In this document: positions 32,352 to 42,977 of the stretch, piece after piece | Numbering within the stretch: the stretch's first letter is position 1 | Layout of the letters: the number at the start of each line of letters is the position of its first letter | Assembly (NCBI GenBank): GCA_038380435.1 | Contig: JAWZYU010000663.1 | Location: 25,472 to 89,471, forward strand | DNA length: 64,000 bases | Direction of reading: 5' to 3' | Source of the DNA: Ryuthela nishihirai | Lineage: Eukaryota > Arthropoda > Arachnida > Araneae > Heptathelidae | Program-made: the position numbers and the translations under genes | The notes under the pieces: generated by a model | What the model was told of the DNA's origin: nothing | The model's database searches: none | The model's input: only the letters and a program-made list of their open reading frames with translations

Positions 32352-33528
32352 TTGGGTTGTTTTACCTCTGAGCGGCCCTTTTTTTGCACACCATGGGTTA
32401 AATGGCCAGGTCACAAGGACCCCGAAGGCTCAGAGAAGGTTGGGGGAGGGGACCCACTGGAACAGCTGTTGAGAGACAGTATCCTCCTGTCAAGGTCATT
32501 TAGCGTGTTATTTAACGTGCACAGGATATGGCTCTCCCGCACACGGGGCCACGGCTTAACGACCCATCCGACGGACTGCGGCCTTTCCATCGGTGTCCCC
32601 TACTGACCGTGAGCAGGGCGGGGAATTTTGCGGAGATAAATCTCAACGCTGACCCAGCTGGGACTCGAACCTGCGAACTACAGATTACGAGCCTGGCGCG
32701 CTACCGACTGATCCACCCCCGCCCCAGCTTTTTACGGAAAAAAGTCACTAGACATAAATTGAAGATCTCGGTCAGAGCTCTCTAAATCTCTATTTTCTAT
32801 AATATTAATCTAATAATTAAAGAGTTATGAAAGCTGAAACATTCAAGTGAAACTTCTGCTAGTTTTGAAAATTTACTTCAAAAATTTACTTCAGCTGCCT
32901 TAACAAGTTGCTCGCAATATAAATGCGATATTTGAATTTTGTGTAAGGATTTTTTGATAAGGAAATTTTCATCAATTTTGGGGGAGGGAAATGTTTTGGA
33001 AGTGTGGTATGTGATAAACATCTGTTGTTAAACATTATAGCTTCCATAATTGTTTAAATATTAGATTAATATTATAGAAAATAGAGATTTAGAGAGCTCT
33101 GACCGAGATCTTCAATTCATGTCTAGTGACTTTTTTCCGTAAAAAGCTGGGGCGGGGGTGGCTCAGTCGGTAGCGCGCCAGGCTCGTAATCTGTAGTTCG
33201 CAGGTTCGAGTCCCAGCTGGGTCAGCGTTGAGATTTATCTCCGCAAAATTCCCCGCCCGCCCACGGTCAGTAGGGGACACCGATGGAATAGGCCGCCGTC
33301 CGTCGGATGGGACGTTAAGTCATGGCCCCGTGTGCGGGAGAGCCATATCCTGTGCACATTAAATAACACGCCAAATGACCTTGACAGGAGGATACTCTCT
33401 CAACAGCTGTTCCAGTGGGTCCCCTCGCCCAACCATCTCTGAGCCTTCGGGGTCCATGTGACTTGGCCATTTAGCTCATGGTGTGCAAAAAAGTGCCGCT
33501 CAGAGGTAAAACAACCCAACAACCCAAA
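32352..33528. repeat. 1.18-kb imperfect palindrome: SINE-M / foldback arm / foldback arm / SINE-M
   Basis: The left arm (antisense SINE 32,352-32,726 plus AGCTTTTTACGGAAAAAAGT...) is mirrored by the right arm (...ACTTTTTTCCGTAAAAAGCT plus sense SINE 33,149-33,528). Both SINEs lack the GCTTGG next to ACCGATGG and both carry GAGAGACAGTATCCTCC-type and TTATTTAACGTGC / GCAC-TTAAATAAC changes. Such shared private changes mean one arm is an inverted copy of the other. The centre lies near 32,940. Confidence 0.9.
32740..33140. mobile_element. Foldback element, copy 2
   Basis: AGAGCTCTCTAAATCTCTAT...AATATTAATCTAAT and the inverse around 33,050-33,100. Central 230 bp are unpaired. Related to copies at 10,735, 38,385 and 45,930 by TTAAAGAGTTATGAAAG. 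Confidence 0.75.
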
Positions 33529-33779
33529 TCTACTGTTAGAGGGTGCTAAAGGCGGAAAATAATAATAATAGTAAAAGAGTTCAGTAAAGCCATCTAAGAG
33601 TGTATATTTTTTTTTTGAAAAATGTTGAAATATTAAACGAATAGTGCAAACGATTTATTTAGGTGAGAAACTTGAAATTTTGGTTATAGAGTGTAATAAG
33701 TCAAGCTTTCAACTTTGGCAACAAAGATTTGTTTTCTTACCACTAGGGACAGTGAGTTAGTTGTTCGTTTTATGTTAGA
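33529..33779. other. Spacer
   Basis: Holds TTAGAGGGTGCTAAAGGCGG (33,535), inverse of a 27,424 motif, and an AAT microsatellite at 33,560. No gene. Confidence 0.45.
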
Positions 33780-36620
33780 AATCGAACCTCTGAGGTGCAC
33801 TTTTTTGTTACACCATGGACTAAATGGCCAGGTCACAAGGATCCCATAGGCTCATAAAAGGTTGGGAGTTGGATTGTTTTACCTCTGAGGTGCACTTTTT
33901 TGTTACACCATGGACTAAATGGCCAGGTCACAAGGATCCCATAGGCTCATAAAAGGTTGGGAGTTGGATTGTTTTACCTCTGAGGTGCACTTTTTTGTTA
34001 CACCATGGACAAAATGGCCAGGTCACAAGGATCCCATAGGCTCAGAAAAGGTTGGGAGTTGGATTGTTTTACCTCTGAGGTGCACTTTTTTGTTACACCA
34101 TGGACTAAATGGCCAGGTCACAAGGATCCCATAGGCTCAGAAAAGGTTGGGGGTTGAATTGTTTTACATCTGAGGTGCACTTTTTTGTTACGCCGTGGAC
34201 TAAATGGCCAGGTCACAAGGATCCCATAGGCTCAGAAAAGGTTGGGAGTTGGATTGTTTTACCTCTGAGGTGCACTTTTTTGTTACACCATGGACTAAAT
34301 GGCCAGGTCACAAGGATCCCATAGGCTCAGAAAAGGTTGGGAGTTGGATTGTTTTACCTCTGAGGTGCACTTTTTTGTTACACCATGGACTAAATGGCCA
34401 GGTCACAAGGATCCCATAGGCTCAGAAAAGGTTGGGAGTTGGATTGTTTTACCTCTGAGGTGCACTTTTTTGTTACACCATGGACTAAATGGCCAGGTCA
34501 CAAGGATCCCATAGGCTCAGAAAAGTTTGGGAGTTGGATTGTTTTACCTCTGAGGTGCACTTTTTTGTTACACCATGGACTAAATGGCCAGGTCACAAGG
34601 ATCCCGTAGGTTCAGAAAAGGTTGGGGGTTGGATTGTTTTACCTCTGAGGTGCACTTTTTTGTTACACCATGGACTAAATGGCCAGGTCACAAGGATCCC
34701 ATAGGCTCATAAAAGGTTGGGAGTTGGATTGTTTTACCTCTGAGGTGCACTTTTTTGTTACACCATGGACTAAATGGCCAGGTCACAAGGATCCCATAGG
34801 CTCATAAAAGGTTGGGAGTTGGATTGTTTTACCTCTGAGGTGCACTTTTTTGTTACACCATGGACAAAATGGCCAGGTCACAAGGATCCCATAGGCTCAG
34901 AAAAGGTTGGGAGTTGGATTGTTTTACCTCTGAGGTGCACTTTTTTGTTACACCATGGACTAAATGGCCAGGTCACAAGGATCCCATAGGCTCAGAAAAG
35001 GTTGGGGGTTGAATTGTTTTACATCTGAGGTGCACTTTTTTGTTACGCCGTGGACTAAATGGCCAGGTCACAAGGATCCCATAGGCTCAGAAAAGGTTGG
35101 GAGTTGGATTGTTTTACCTCTGAGGTGCACTTTTTTGTTACACCATGGACTAAATGGCCAGGTCACAAGGATCCCATAGGCTCAGAAAAGGTTGGGAGTT
35201 GGATTGTTTTACCTCTGAGGTGCACTTTTTTGTTACACCATGGACTAAATGGCCAGGTCACAAGGATCCCATAGGCTCAGAAAAGGTTGGGAGTTGGATT
35301 GTTTTACCTCTGAGGTGCACTTTTTTGTTACACCATGGACTAAATGGCCAGGTCACAAGGATCCCATAGGCTCAGAAAAGTTTGGGAGTTGGATTGTTTT
35401 ACCTCTGAGGTGCACTTTTTTGTTACACCATGGACTAAATGGCCAGGTCACAAGGATCCCGTAGGTTCAGAAAAGGTTGGGGGTTGGATTGTTTTACCTC
35501 TGAGGTGCACTTTTTTGTTACACCGTGGACTAAATGGCCAGGTCACAAGGATCCCATAGGCTCAGAAAAGGTTGGGGGTTGGATTGTTTTACCTCTGAGG
35601 TGCACTTTTTTGTTACACCATGGACTAAATGGCCAGGTCACAAGGATCCCGAAGACTCAGAATAGGTTGGGAGTTGGATTGTTTTACCTCTGAGGTGCAC
35701 TTTTTTGTTACACCATGGACTAAATGGCCAGGTCACAAGGATCCCGTAGGCTCAGAAAAGGTTGGGGGTTGGATTGTTTTACCTCTGAGGTGCACTTTTT
35801 TGTTATACCATGGACTAAATGGCCAGGTCACAAGGATCCCATAGGCTCAGAAAAGGTTGGGAGTTGGATTGTTTTACCTCTGAGGTGCACTTTTTTGTTA
35901 CACCGTGGACTAAATGGCCAGGTCACAAGGATCCCGTAGGCTCAGAAAAGGTTGGGGGTTGGATTGTTTTTCCTCTGAGGTGCACCTTTTTGTTACACCA
36001 TGGACTAAATGGCCAGGTCACAAGGATCCCATAGGCTCAGAAAAGGTTGGGGGTTGGATTGTTTTACCTCTGAGGTGCACTTTTTTGTTACGCCGTGGAC
36101 TAAATGGCCAGGTCACAAGGATCCCGTAGGCTCAGAAAAGGTTTGGGGTTAGATTGTTTTACCTCTGAGGTGTACTTTTTTGTTACACCATGGACTAAAT
36201 GGTCAGGTCACAAGGATCCCATAGGCTCAGAAAATGTTGGGGGTTGGGTTGTTTTGCCTCTGAGGTGCACTTTTTTGTTACACCATGGACTAAATGGTCA
36301 GGTCACAAGGATCCCGAAGGCTCAGAAAAGGTTGGGAGTTAGATTGTTTTACCTCTGAGGTGCACTTTTTTGTTACACCATGGACTAAATGGTCAGGTCA
36401 CAAGGATCCCGAAGGCTCAGAAAAGGTTGGGGGTTGGATTGTTTTACCTCTGAGGTGCACTTTTTTGTTACACCATGGACTAAACGGCCAGGTCACAAGG
36501 ATCCCGTAGGCTCAGAAAATGTTGGGGGTTGGGTTGTTATGCCTCTGAGGTGCACTTTTTTGTTACACCATGGACTAAATGGCCAGGTCACAAGGATCCC
36601 GAAGGCTCAGAAAAGGTTGG
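33780..36620 (-). repeat. 95-bp satellite derived from the SINE-M 3' end, about 30 copies
   Basis: Each unit is the antisense 3' end of SINE-M: TTGGATTGTTTTACCTCTGA, GGTGCACTTTTTTGTTACAC, CATGGACTAAATGGCCAGG, TCACAAGGATCCCATAGG, CTCAGAAAAGG. Period 95 bp. A nine-unit block (855 bp) is duplicated: the private changes CATGGACAAAATGG at 34,011 and 34,866, and TTACGCCGTGG at about 34,190 and 35,045, repeat at that distance. Later units (35,600-36,600) are closer to the parent SINE (CCCGAAGGCTCAG). Open frames of 71 codons recur with the period and are not genes. Confidence 0.96.
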
Positions 36621-36732
36621 GGGAAGAACCATGGAACCCCACTGGAACAGTTGCTGGGAGACAGATGGTAGCCTCCCGTCAAGGCTATCCAGCGTATTCT
36701 CTATCGTGCATAGCGTATGGCTATGTGCATAG
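36621..36732 (-). mobile_element. SINE-M core remnant joined to the 95-bp satellite
   Basis: CCACTGGAACAGTTGCTGGG to ATCGTGCATAGCGTATGGC continues the antisense SINE upstream of the last satellite unit. This is the body of the SINE whose 3' end was amplified. Confidence 0.85.
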
Positions 36733-37240
36733 GTAAAAAATAAACCGTGACTTGAAAGAAAGATTAAAACGTGTTTAGTGTTTTGCCTTTTAGAGGAGTT
36801 AAAACTTTAATTTTTCCGAGAGGTAAAAGTAAGATAGCGTATCGGAGGTTTGGGTTTAGTGTAAAAGGACGTTCCAGGTTATTCAAAGTGCGAAATATTT
36901 CAACGATTGAATAAAGGGGAATTTGAGTAAGGATGGAAAACGGCGCCAAAAGAATTGAAGGTACAGTCGCTCAAAAAATTATCCGAACACTATGGTTGAT
37001 TGCAGAATTCAGAAAAAATCTCTGGAAACGATTTTTTTTTTGAAATTAGTGATCTGGCAACCTTCGTGTCACGTGACACGAAGGTTGCCAGATCACTAAT
37101 TTCTAAAAAAAAAAACGTTGCCAGATATTTTTTCTGAATTCTGCGATCAACCATACTGTTCGGATACTTTTTTGAGTGTCTGTACTTTCAAGAAGGGTAT
37201 GTATTTTGGGTTGTTATTTTGTTGTTTTCACTTTGGGCGA
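36733..37240. repeat. Paralogous segment B (SINE-empty)
   Basis: Matches 25,764-26,683 without the SINE. It has the single target CCTTTTAGAGG at 36,786-36,796. Differences from segment A are few (GTGTTTTG for GTCTTTTG, AAAGTGCG for AAAGCGCG), so the duplication is recent. Confidence 0.92.
36964..37182. mobile_element. TA-flanked foldback MITE, copy within segment B
   Basis: Same element and same position as 26,401-26,620 in segment A. TA at both ends (36,962 and 37,183). Confidence 0.92.
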
Positions 37241-37545
37241 CACTTTTTTTTGTACACAATGGGCTAAATGGCCAGATGACAAGGACCCCGAGGGCAAGGA
37301 AAAGGTTTTGAGGGAAGTGACCCACTTTATAACTGTTAGGGAACACATGGTAGCCACCCATCAAGGTGTCTTAAACCCAGTGTGTTCTTAAAACCCAATG
37401 TTAATCGTGCGCAGGGTATGGCTCTTTTGCACACGGAGCCACGTCTTAACGTCCCATCCGATGGACGGCGGTCATTTCAAGCCCATCGGTGTCCCCTACT
37501 GACAGTGGGGTGGGCGGGGAATTTTTCGGAGATAAGCGACAATGG
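37205..37545 (-). mobile_element. SINE-M, old and diverged
   Basis: Antisense, from GGGTTGTTATTTTGTTG to GGGGAATTTTTCGGAGATAA. Counterpart of the split old copy at 26,646-27,262. Confidence 0.85.
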
Positions 37546-37628
37546 GAAAATACATCTTTTTATGCTTCAGAGATTAATGAAATGTATGATATAGAAATAC
37601 ATATAATGAAATGCTATTCCTTATATGT

Positions 37629-37661
37629 ATTTCTATCGATATATGTTATATCGATAGAAAT
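37629..37661. repeat. Perfect hairpin
   Basis: Arms ATTTCTATCGATATA and TATATCGATAGAAAT with loop TGT, followed by a further ATATCGATAG half. Lies in AT-rich DNA. Possibly the centre of a small foldback element. Confidence 0.8.
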
Positions 37662-38384
37662 AACATATCGATAGTTCTATATCCTTATATGTTCGAATTT
37701 GCACCGTCAGAGGGGGCTAAAGGGGGGAAAAATTAAATTAAATACTTAATTCATTTTTTGAAAATGAAAATGAACATTTCGTGTTCGCAGAGGTTTTCAC
37801 GATTTTGGAAGCTAGTGACTAACCCTTTATTTATATTCGTTTTGCAGCGAAAAACAGGGGACCACAAATTCCAGACATTTTCTACTCGTTCTCTCTCTCT
37901 GTCAATTTATTCTTTACCTCATTTGTCACAGCAGAAAAAGCGACCAGCCTTATCGAGAGTCGTGAACATCCTTCTCCTATTTCGCAGTATCTCTGACTCA
38001 TATTCAGAAGCCGAAGATCTCAAATTTAAGTCAAGGAAAAATGCAACTTACATTTAAGTGATTTTTCATCATCATTCTAAATTTCTGTCACATTCTGACA
38101 CTTGTTCTTCGCTCTGTACTTAAATTTAATCTCCGTTTTCCTTTCTGTAGCTTCTGGGCTCCGTTGATTTTGTTCCCCAGGCTTTTGGGAAGTTAAAGGG
38201 GTGAGGAATGAATGAAATTTCCAAAGGATTAGCTTATTGTAGTTGATTAGAGAGAATGACTTCCTACTATTACCAAAGGAAATGTAGCTGAACATTTAAA
38301 AGTCTGTTTTTTAACCGCTTCAGTCGACAGAGAAACCCGAATTATATGGGAAAAAAGATGACTAAAAAATTCTAAAATTTGCAT
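37662..38384. other. About 0.7 kb without recognisable gene
   Basis: An open frame of 99 codons (37,758-38,057) has no motif I know. TCTCTCTCTCTGTCAATTTA and TTTGTCACAG could mimic a splice acceptor, but nothing supports an exon. Confidence 0.4.
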
Positions 38385-38895
38385 TTTATGTCGATGGGAT
38401 TGTAATTTTGAAGCTGTATAACTTCTGAAATATGCATTTAATGTAAAAATATGATTGAAGATAAATTAAAGACCGTAATCAAATCTGTTTAAATCTCGAT
38501 TTTCAACAATCTTCGTTCAGTATTTAATGAGTTATGGAAGTTTGAATATTTAGCGATGACAATGCTAGCCACAAAAATTGACTTCAGAAGTTAATTAAAA
38601 CTTAGTAATAAGTATTGTATCCAAGTGTTTAATAAAATAAGTTTGTATTTTAGAACTTTGTGTAAAGAATTCTTTCACTATTCTTCAGTTTTGTAAAAGT
38701 TTCTTAAGACTGGCATTGCTGTTGTTAAATATTCAAACTTCCATAACTCATTAAATATTAAACGAATATTGTTGAAAATGGAGATAAAGATCTCAATCAA
38801 ATAAATCAATATCTGCAATCACATTTTTCAAAACTAAAAAAACTTATTTTAGAAGTTATAGAGCTTTGATATTAGCTTCCCATTGACTTAACATT
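38385..38895. mobile_element. Foldback element, copy 3 (most complete)
   Basis: Left arm GATGGGATTGTAATTTTGAA, GCTGTATAACTTCTGAAAT, AAATCTCGATTTTCAACAAT, GAGTTATGGAAGTTTGAATA. The right arm gives the inverse from TATTCAAACTTCCATAACTC to AAGTTATAGAGCTTTGATAT. Arms are about 190 bp, the centre about 130 bp. No coding capacity. Confidence 0.85.
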
Positions 38896-38913
38896 GGGAT
38901 TATCCTTAATTTA

Positions 38914-39300
38914 GGGGGCGGGGGTGGCTCAGTCGGTAGCGCGCCAGGCTCGTAATCTGTAGTTCCCAGGTTCGAGTCCCCGCTGGGTCAGCGTTGAGAT
39001 TTATCTCCGCAAAATTCCCCGCCCTGCTCACGGTCAGTAGGGGACACCGATGGGCTTGGAAAGGTCACCGTCCTTCGGATGGGACGTTAAGCAGTGGCCC
39101 CGTGTGCTGGAGAGACTTACCCTGTGCACGTTAAAGAACACACTGGATGGCCTTGACGGGAGGCTACCATCTGTCTCCCAACAGCTGTTCCAGTGGGTCC
39201 CCTCCTCCAACCTTCTCTGAGCCTTCGGGGTACACGTGACCTGGCCATTTAGCCCATGGTGAGCAAAAAAGTGCCGCTCAGAGGTAAAACAACCCAACCC
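38914..39300 (+). mobile_element. SINE-M reference copy, full length with 13-bp target-site duplication
   Basis: The cleanest insertion: TATCCTTAATTTA at 38,901-38,913 and again at 39,301-39,313, so the element is 387 bp. Order: G-rich leader, box A TGGCTCAGTCGGTAGCGCG (38,925-38,943), CTCGTAATC anticodon arm, box B GGTTCGAGTCC (38,969-38,979), core with CCCCGCCCTG, GGATGGGACGTTAAGC and GCACGTTAAAGAACAC (about 39,126), then a 3' region CCATTTAGCCCATGG and tail GGTAAAACAACCCAACCC. Boxes A and B are the internal Pol III promoter of tRNA-derived SINEs. TAGCGCGCCAGGCTCGTAAT is close to elongator tRNA-Met with CAT changed to CGT. It presumably relies on a LINE for reverse transcription, and the partner is not identified. 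The core may belong to one of the deep animal SINE domains, to be tested. Confidence 0.96.
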
Positions 39301-39313
39301 TATCCTTAATTTA

Positions 39314-39537
39314 TGGAAACCAGTGTAATTAGCCTAAGGTGCTGGTTGACGAAATAGAGGGACAATTTTGAGTGAGTTTAGGATGAGGTTATTAATTTTT
39401 TTTAAAACAAACACTTGGTTTTTCCTTTAAAGAAATGTTTCGATGTCGGAAATATTTATTTTTATTTATTAATATTATGGAAAGATATTTTTACGTGTAT
39501 TTTCAGTAATAAGCTCCTTTATTTTTTAGGGCATCCT
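39314..39537. other. AT-rich spacer
   Basis: Nothing recognised. Confidence 0.4.
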
Positions 39538-39602
39538 TATGACCTGGCCATTTAGCCCATTGTATGCAAAAAAAGTGCAGCTCAGAGGTAAAACAACCCA
39601 AC
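39538..39602 (+). mobile_element. SINE-M 3' end fragment
   Basis: GACCTGGCCATTTAGCCCAT to GGTAAAACAACCCAAC. A 5'-truncated copy, the form incomplete reverse transcription leaves. Confidence 0.85.
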
Positions 39603-39934
39603 TCATGAAAAATCTTCCCAACAGTGCAAAAAAAAATGTGTTACCTTTTCACTTAGATTCATATAACACTAACTTCACCAAAAGGAAACAAGTCAATATT
39701 TTATTGCTGCAGAAATAATATACCAATAAGCTAGTGACGTAATTCTCACTCTGAAGCGTAGCACGAGCGTCAATTGAAACATGGTTGTTTTATGGTTGCA
39801 TGTTAATCTGTCGTAACAATATATTTAATTCAGATCTTCATCTGCTATCACATTGTTCAAAAAGAGAAACTTATTTCAGAAGTTCAGACATTACAGAGGT
39901 TCGATGTTTAGCATCTTTTGTTCAAACTCCTATC
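39603..39934. other. Spacer
   Basis: Nothing recognised. Confidence 0.4.
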
Positions 39935-39985
39935 CCTCAGGAAAGGGGTTCTCAACGTGGGGTACGCGGTAAAATTTTTTGGGGT

Positions 39986-40638
39986 ACAGTCGCTCAAGAA
40001 AATATCCGAACGCTATGGTTGATTACAGAATTCAGAAAAAATATCTGGCAACGATCTTTTTTTGAAATTAGTGATCTGGCAACCTTCGTGTCACGTGATT
40101 ACAGAATTCAGGAGAAATATCTGGAGCGTGTACAGCAACTGTACACGCTCCAGTTACCGTTCACGGCAAACTGGAGCGTGTGCAGTTACTGCACACGCTC
40201 CAGTTTGCTGTGAACGGTAACTGCACACGCTCAATATTTCTGTGAGTGGGCCTACACGATCCAGGTTTTTGTGAGCTCACACGATCCACTGTGCTGTGAA
40301 CATTAACCGCAACCGCTCCAGTTTGCTGTGAACGGTAGCTGCACACGCTCAATATTTCTGTGAGTGGGCCCACACGATCCAGGTTTTTGTGAGCTCACAC
40401 GATCCAATGTGCTGTGAACATTAACCGCAACCGCTCCAGTTTGCTGTGAACGGTAACTGCACACGCTCAATATTTCTGTGAGTGGGCCCACACGATCCAG
40501 GCTTTTGTGAGCTCACACGATCCACTGTACTGTGAACATTAACCGCAACCGCTCCAGTTTGCTGTGAACGGTAACTGCACACGCTCAATATTTCCCTGAG
40601 TGAGCCCACACGATTTAGTATCAAAATAATATGACCAC
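39986..40638. mobile_element. MITE hybrid with internal 118-bp tandem repeats
   Basis: Left end CAGTCGCTCAAGAAAATATC, then AACCTTCGTGTCACGTGATT. Here the second MITE half is replaced by the double-hairpin sequence (about 40,120-40,230) and by three to four tandem units of about 118 bp (40,200-40,625) holding CGCTCCAGTTTGCTGTGAAC and GAGTGGGCCCACACGATCC. No intact right end. Confidence 0.8.
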
Positions 40639-40641
40639 ATA

Positions 40642-40888
40642 CAGTCGCTCGTATCCGAACACCATGGATGATTACAGAATTCAGAAAAAATATGTGGCAA
40701 CGATTTTTTTAGAAATTAGTGATCTGGCAACCTTCGTGTTACGTAACATGTTTTCAATGTGACTTTTCCAAAAAAAAAAACGTAACACGAAGGTTGACAG
40801 ATCACTAATTTCTAAAAAAATCGTTGCCAGATATTTTTTCTGAATTCTGTAATCAATCATAGTCTTCGGGTATTTTTTTGAGCGAATG
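40642..40888. mobile_element. TA-flanked foldback MITE
   Basis: Ends CAGTCGCTCGTATCCGAACA and GTATTTTTTTGAGCGAATG, TA on both sides. Centre GTTACGTAACATGTTTTC...CGTAACACGAAGG. It has a longer loop than the copies at 26,401 and 36,964. Confidence 0.88.
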
Positions 40889-41059
40889 TACGCCGTGAGA
40901 GCTCAAAAGTCGTTAGATCTAGTAACATGTCCATTTCACTGATTACTCAGAAAATGTTTATAACTTTATATTTGTTAAATTGTTTATGTAATTTTTTGTG
41001 ATTTATCGATGTACGTAATTTATGAATACAAAATTTAATGTGTATATATACATGTGTTT

Positions 41060-42969
41060 TAATTTATTTCCATTGTTATACTAAAACTATAGTTTTATCT
41101 ATCTATACAAGGGGTACGCCAGTTACATACACATTTCCAGGGGGTACGTGAAGCATAAAAGGTTGAGAACCACTGATATATATGTTTTATTTTATTCCCA
41201 TTGTTATACTATAACTATAGTTTTATCTATCTATACAAGGGGTACGCCAGTTACATACACATTTCCAGGGGGTACGTGAAGCATAATAGGTTGAGAACCA
41301 CTGATATATATATATTTTATTTTATTCCCATTGTTATACTATAACTATTTTTATCTATCTATACAAGGGGTACGCCAGTTACATACACATTTCCAGGGGG
41401 TACGTGAAGCATAAAAGGTTGAGAACCACTGATATATATGTTTTATTTTATTCCCATTGTTATACTATAACTATAGTTTTATCTATCTATACAAGGGGTA
41501 CGCCAGTTACATACACATTTCCAGGGGGTACGTGAAGCATAAAAGGTTGAGAACCACTGATATATATGTTATATTTTATTCCCATTGTTATACTATAACT
41601 ATAGTTTTATCTATCTATACAAGGGGTACGCCAGTTACATACACATTTCCAGGGGATACGTGAAGCATAAAAGGTTGAGAACCACTGATATATATGTTTT
41701 ATTTTATTCCCATTGTTATACTATAACTATAGTTTTATCTATCTATACAAGGGGTACGCCAGTTACATACACATTTCCAGGGGGTACGTGAAGCATAAAA
41801 GGTTGAGAACCACTGATATATATATGTTTTATTTTATTCCCATTGTTATACTATAACTATAGTTTTATCTATCTATACAAGGGGTACGCCAGTTACATAC
41901 ACATTTCCAGGGGGTACGTGAAGCATAAAAGGTTGGGAACCACTGATATATATGTTTTATTTTATTCCCATTGTTATACTATAACTATAGTTTTATCTAT
42001 CTATACAAGGGGTACGCCAGTTACATACACATTTCCAGGGGGTACGTGAAGCATAAAAGGTTGAGAACCACTGATATATATGTTTTATTTTATTCCCATT
42101 GTTATACTATAACTATAGTTTTATCTATCTATACAAGGGGTACGCCAGTTACATTCACATTTCCAGGGGGTACGTGAAGCATAAAAGGTTGAGAACCACT
42201 GATATATATGTTTTATTTTATTCCCATTGTTATACTATAACTATAGTTTTATCAATCTATACAAGGGGTACGCCAGTTACATACACATTTCCAGGGGGTA
42301 CGTGAAGCATAAAAGGTTGAGAACCACTGATATATATGTTTTATTTTATTCCCATTGTTATACTATAACTATAGTTTTATCTATCTATACAAGGGGTACG
42401 CCAGTTACATACACATTTCCAGGGAGTACGTGAAGCATAAAAGGTTGAGAACCACTGATATATATGTTTTATTTTATTCCCATTGTTATACTATAACTAT
42501 AGTTTTATCTATCTATACAAGGGGTACGCCAGTTACATACACATTTCCAGGGGGTACGTGAAGCATAAAAGGTTGAGAACCACTGATATATATGTTTTAT
42601 TTTATTCCCATTGTTATACTATAACTATAGTTTTATCTATCTATACAAGGGGTACGCCAGTTACATACACATTTCCAGGGGGTACGTGAAGCATAAAAGG
42701 TTGAGAACCACTGATATATATGTTTTATTTTATTCCCATTGTTATACTATAACTATAGTTTTATCTATCTATACAAGGGGTACGCCAGTTACATTCACAT
42801 TTCCAGGGGGTACGTGAAGCATAAAAGGTTGAGAACCACTGATATATATGTTTTATTTTATTCCCATTGTTATACTATAACTATAGTTTTATCTATCTAT
42901 ACAAGGGGTACGCCAGTTACATTCACATTTCCAGGGGGTACGTGAAGCATAAAAGGTTGAGAACCACTG
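41060..42969 (-). repeat. 128-bp tandem array, about 15 copies
   Basis: Same unit as 8,506-9,165, opposite strand. Steps of 128 bp (one of 130 near 41,713-41,843). Units differ at a few sites (ACATTCAC for ACATACAC, ATCAATCTATAC, GGTTGGGAACC). 68-codon frames recur with the period and are not genes. Confidence 0.96.
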
Positions 42970-42977
42970 CCTCAGCC

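Larger units (their letters stand above)
39943..42969 (-). mobile_element. hAT-like composite element, copy 2
   Basis: Left end AAGGGGTTCTCAACGTGG, right end GGTTGAGAACCACTG. Outside them CCTCAGGA (39,935-39,942) and CCTCAGCC (42,970-42,977) could be an 8-bp target duplication with two changes. Inside: GTACGCGGT, a TA-flanked MITE complex, GTACGCCGTGAGAGCTC, then about 15 units of the 128-bp repeat. Copy 1 (8,506-9,354) has the same parts in the same relative order on the other strand. Confidence 0.8.

Noticed and set aside
37758..38057. 99-codon candidate gene with possible splice acceptor
   Set aside because: No motif, no homology I know, AT-rich context. A polypyrimidine stretch with CAG is too weak alone.
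38925..38990. Functional tRNA genes (many tRNA-Thr CGT-like heads)
   Set aside because: Each is followed by the same SINE body, acceptor stems do not pair, and copies vary. They are SINE-M heads.
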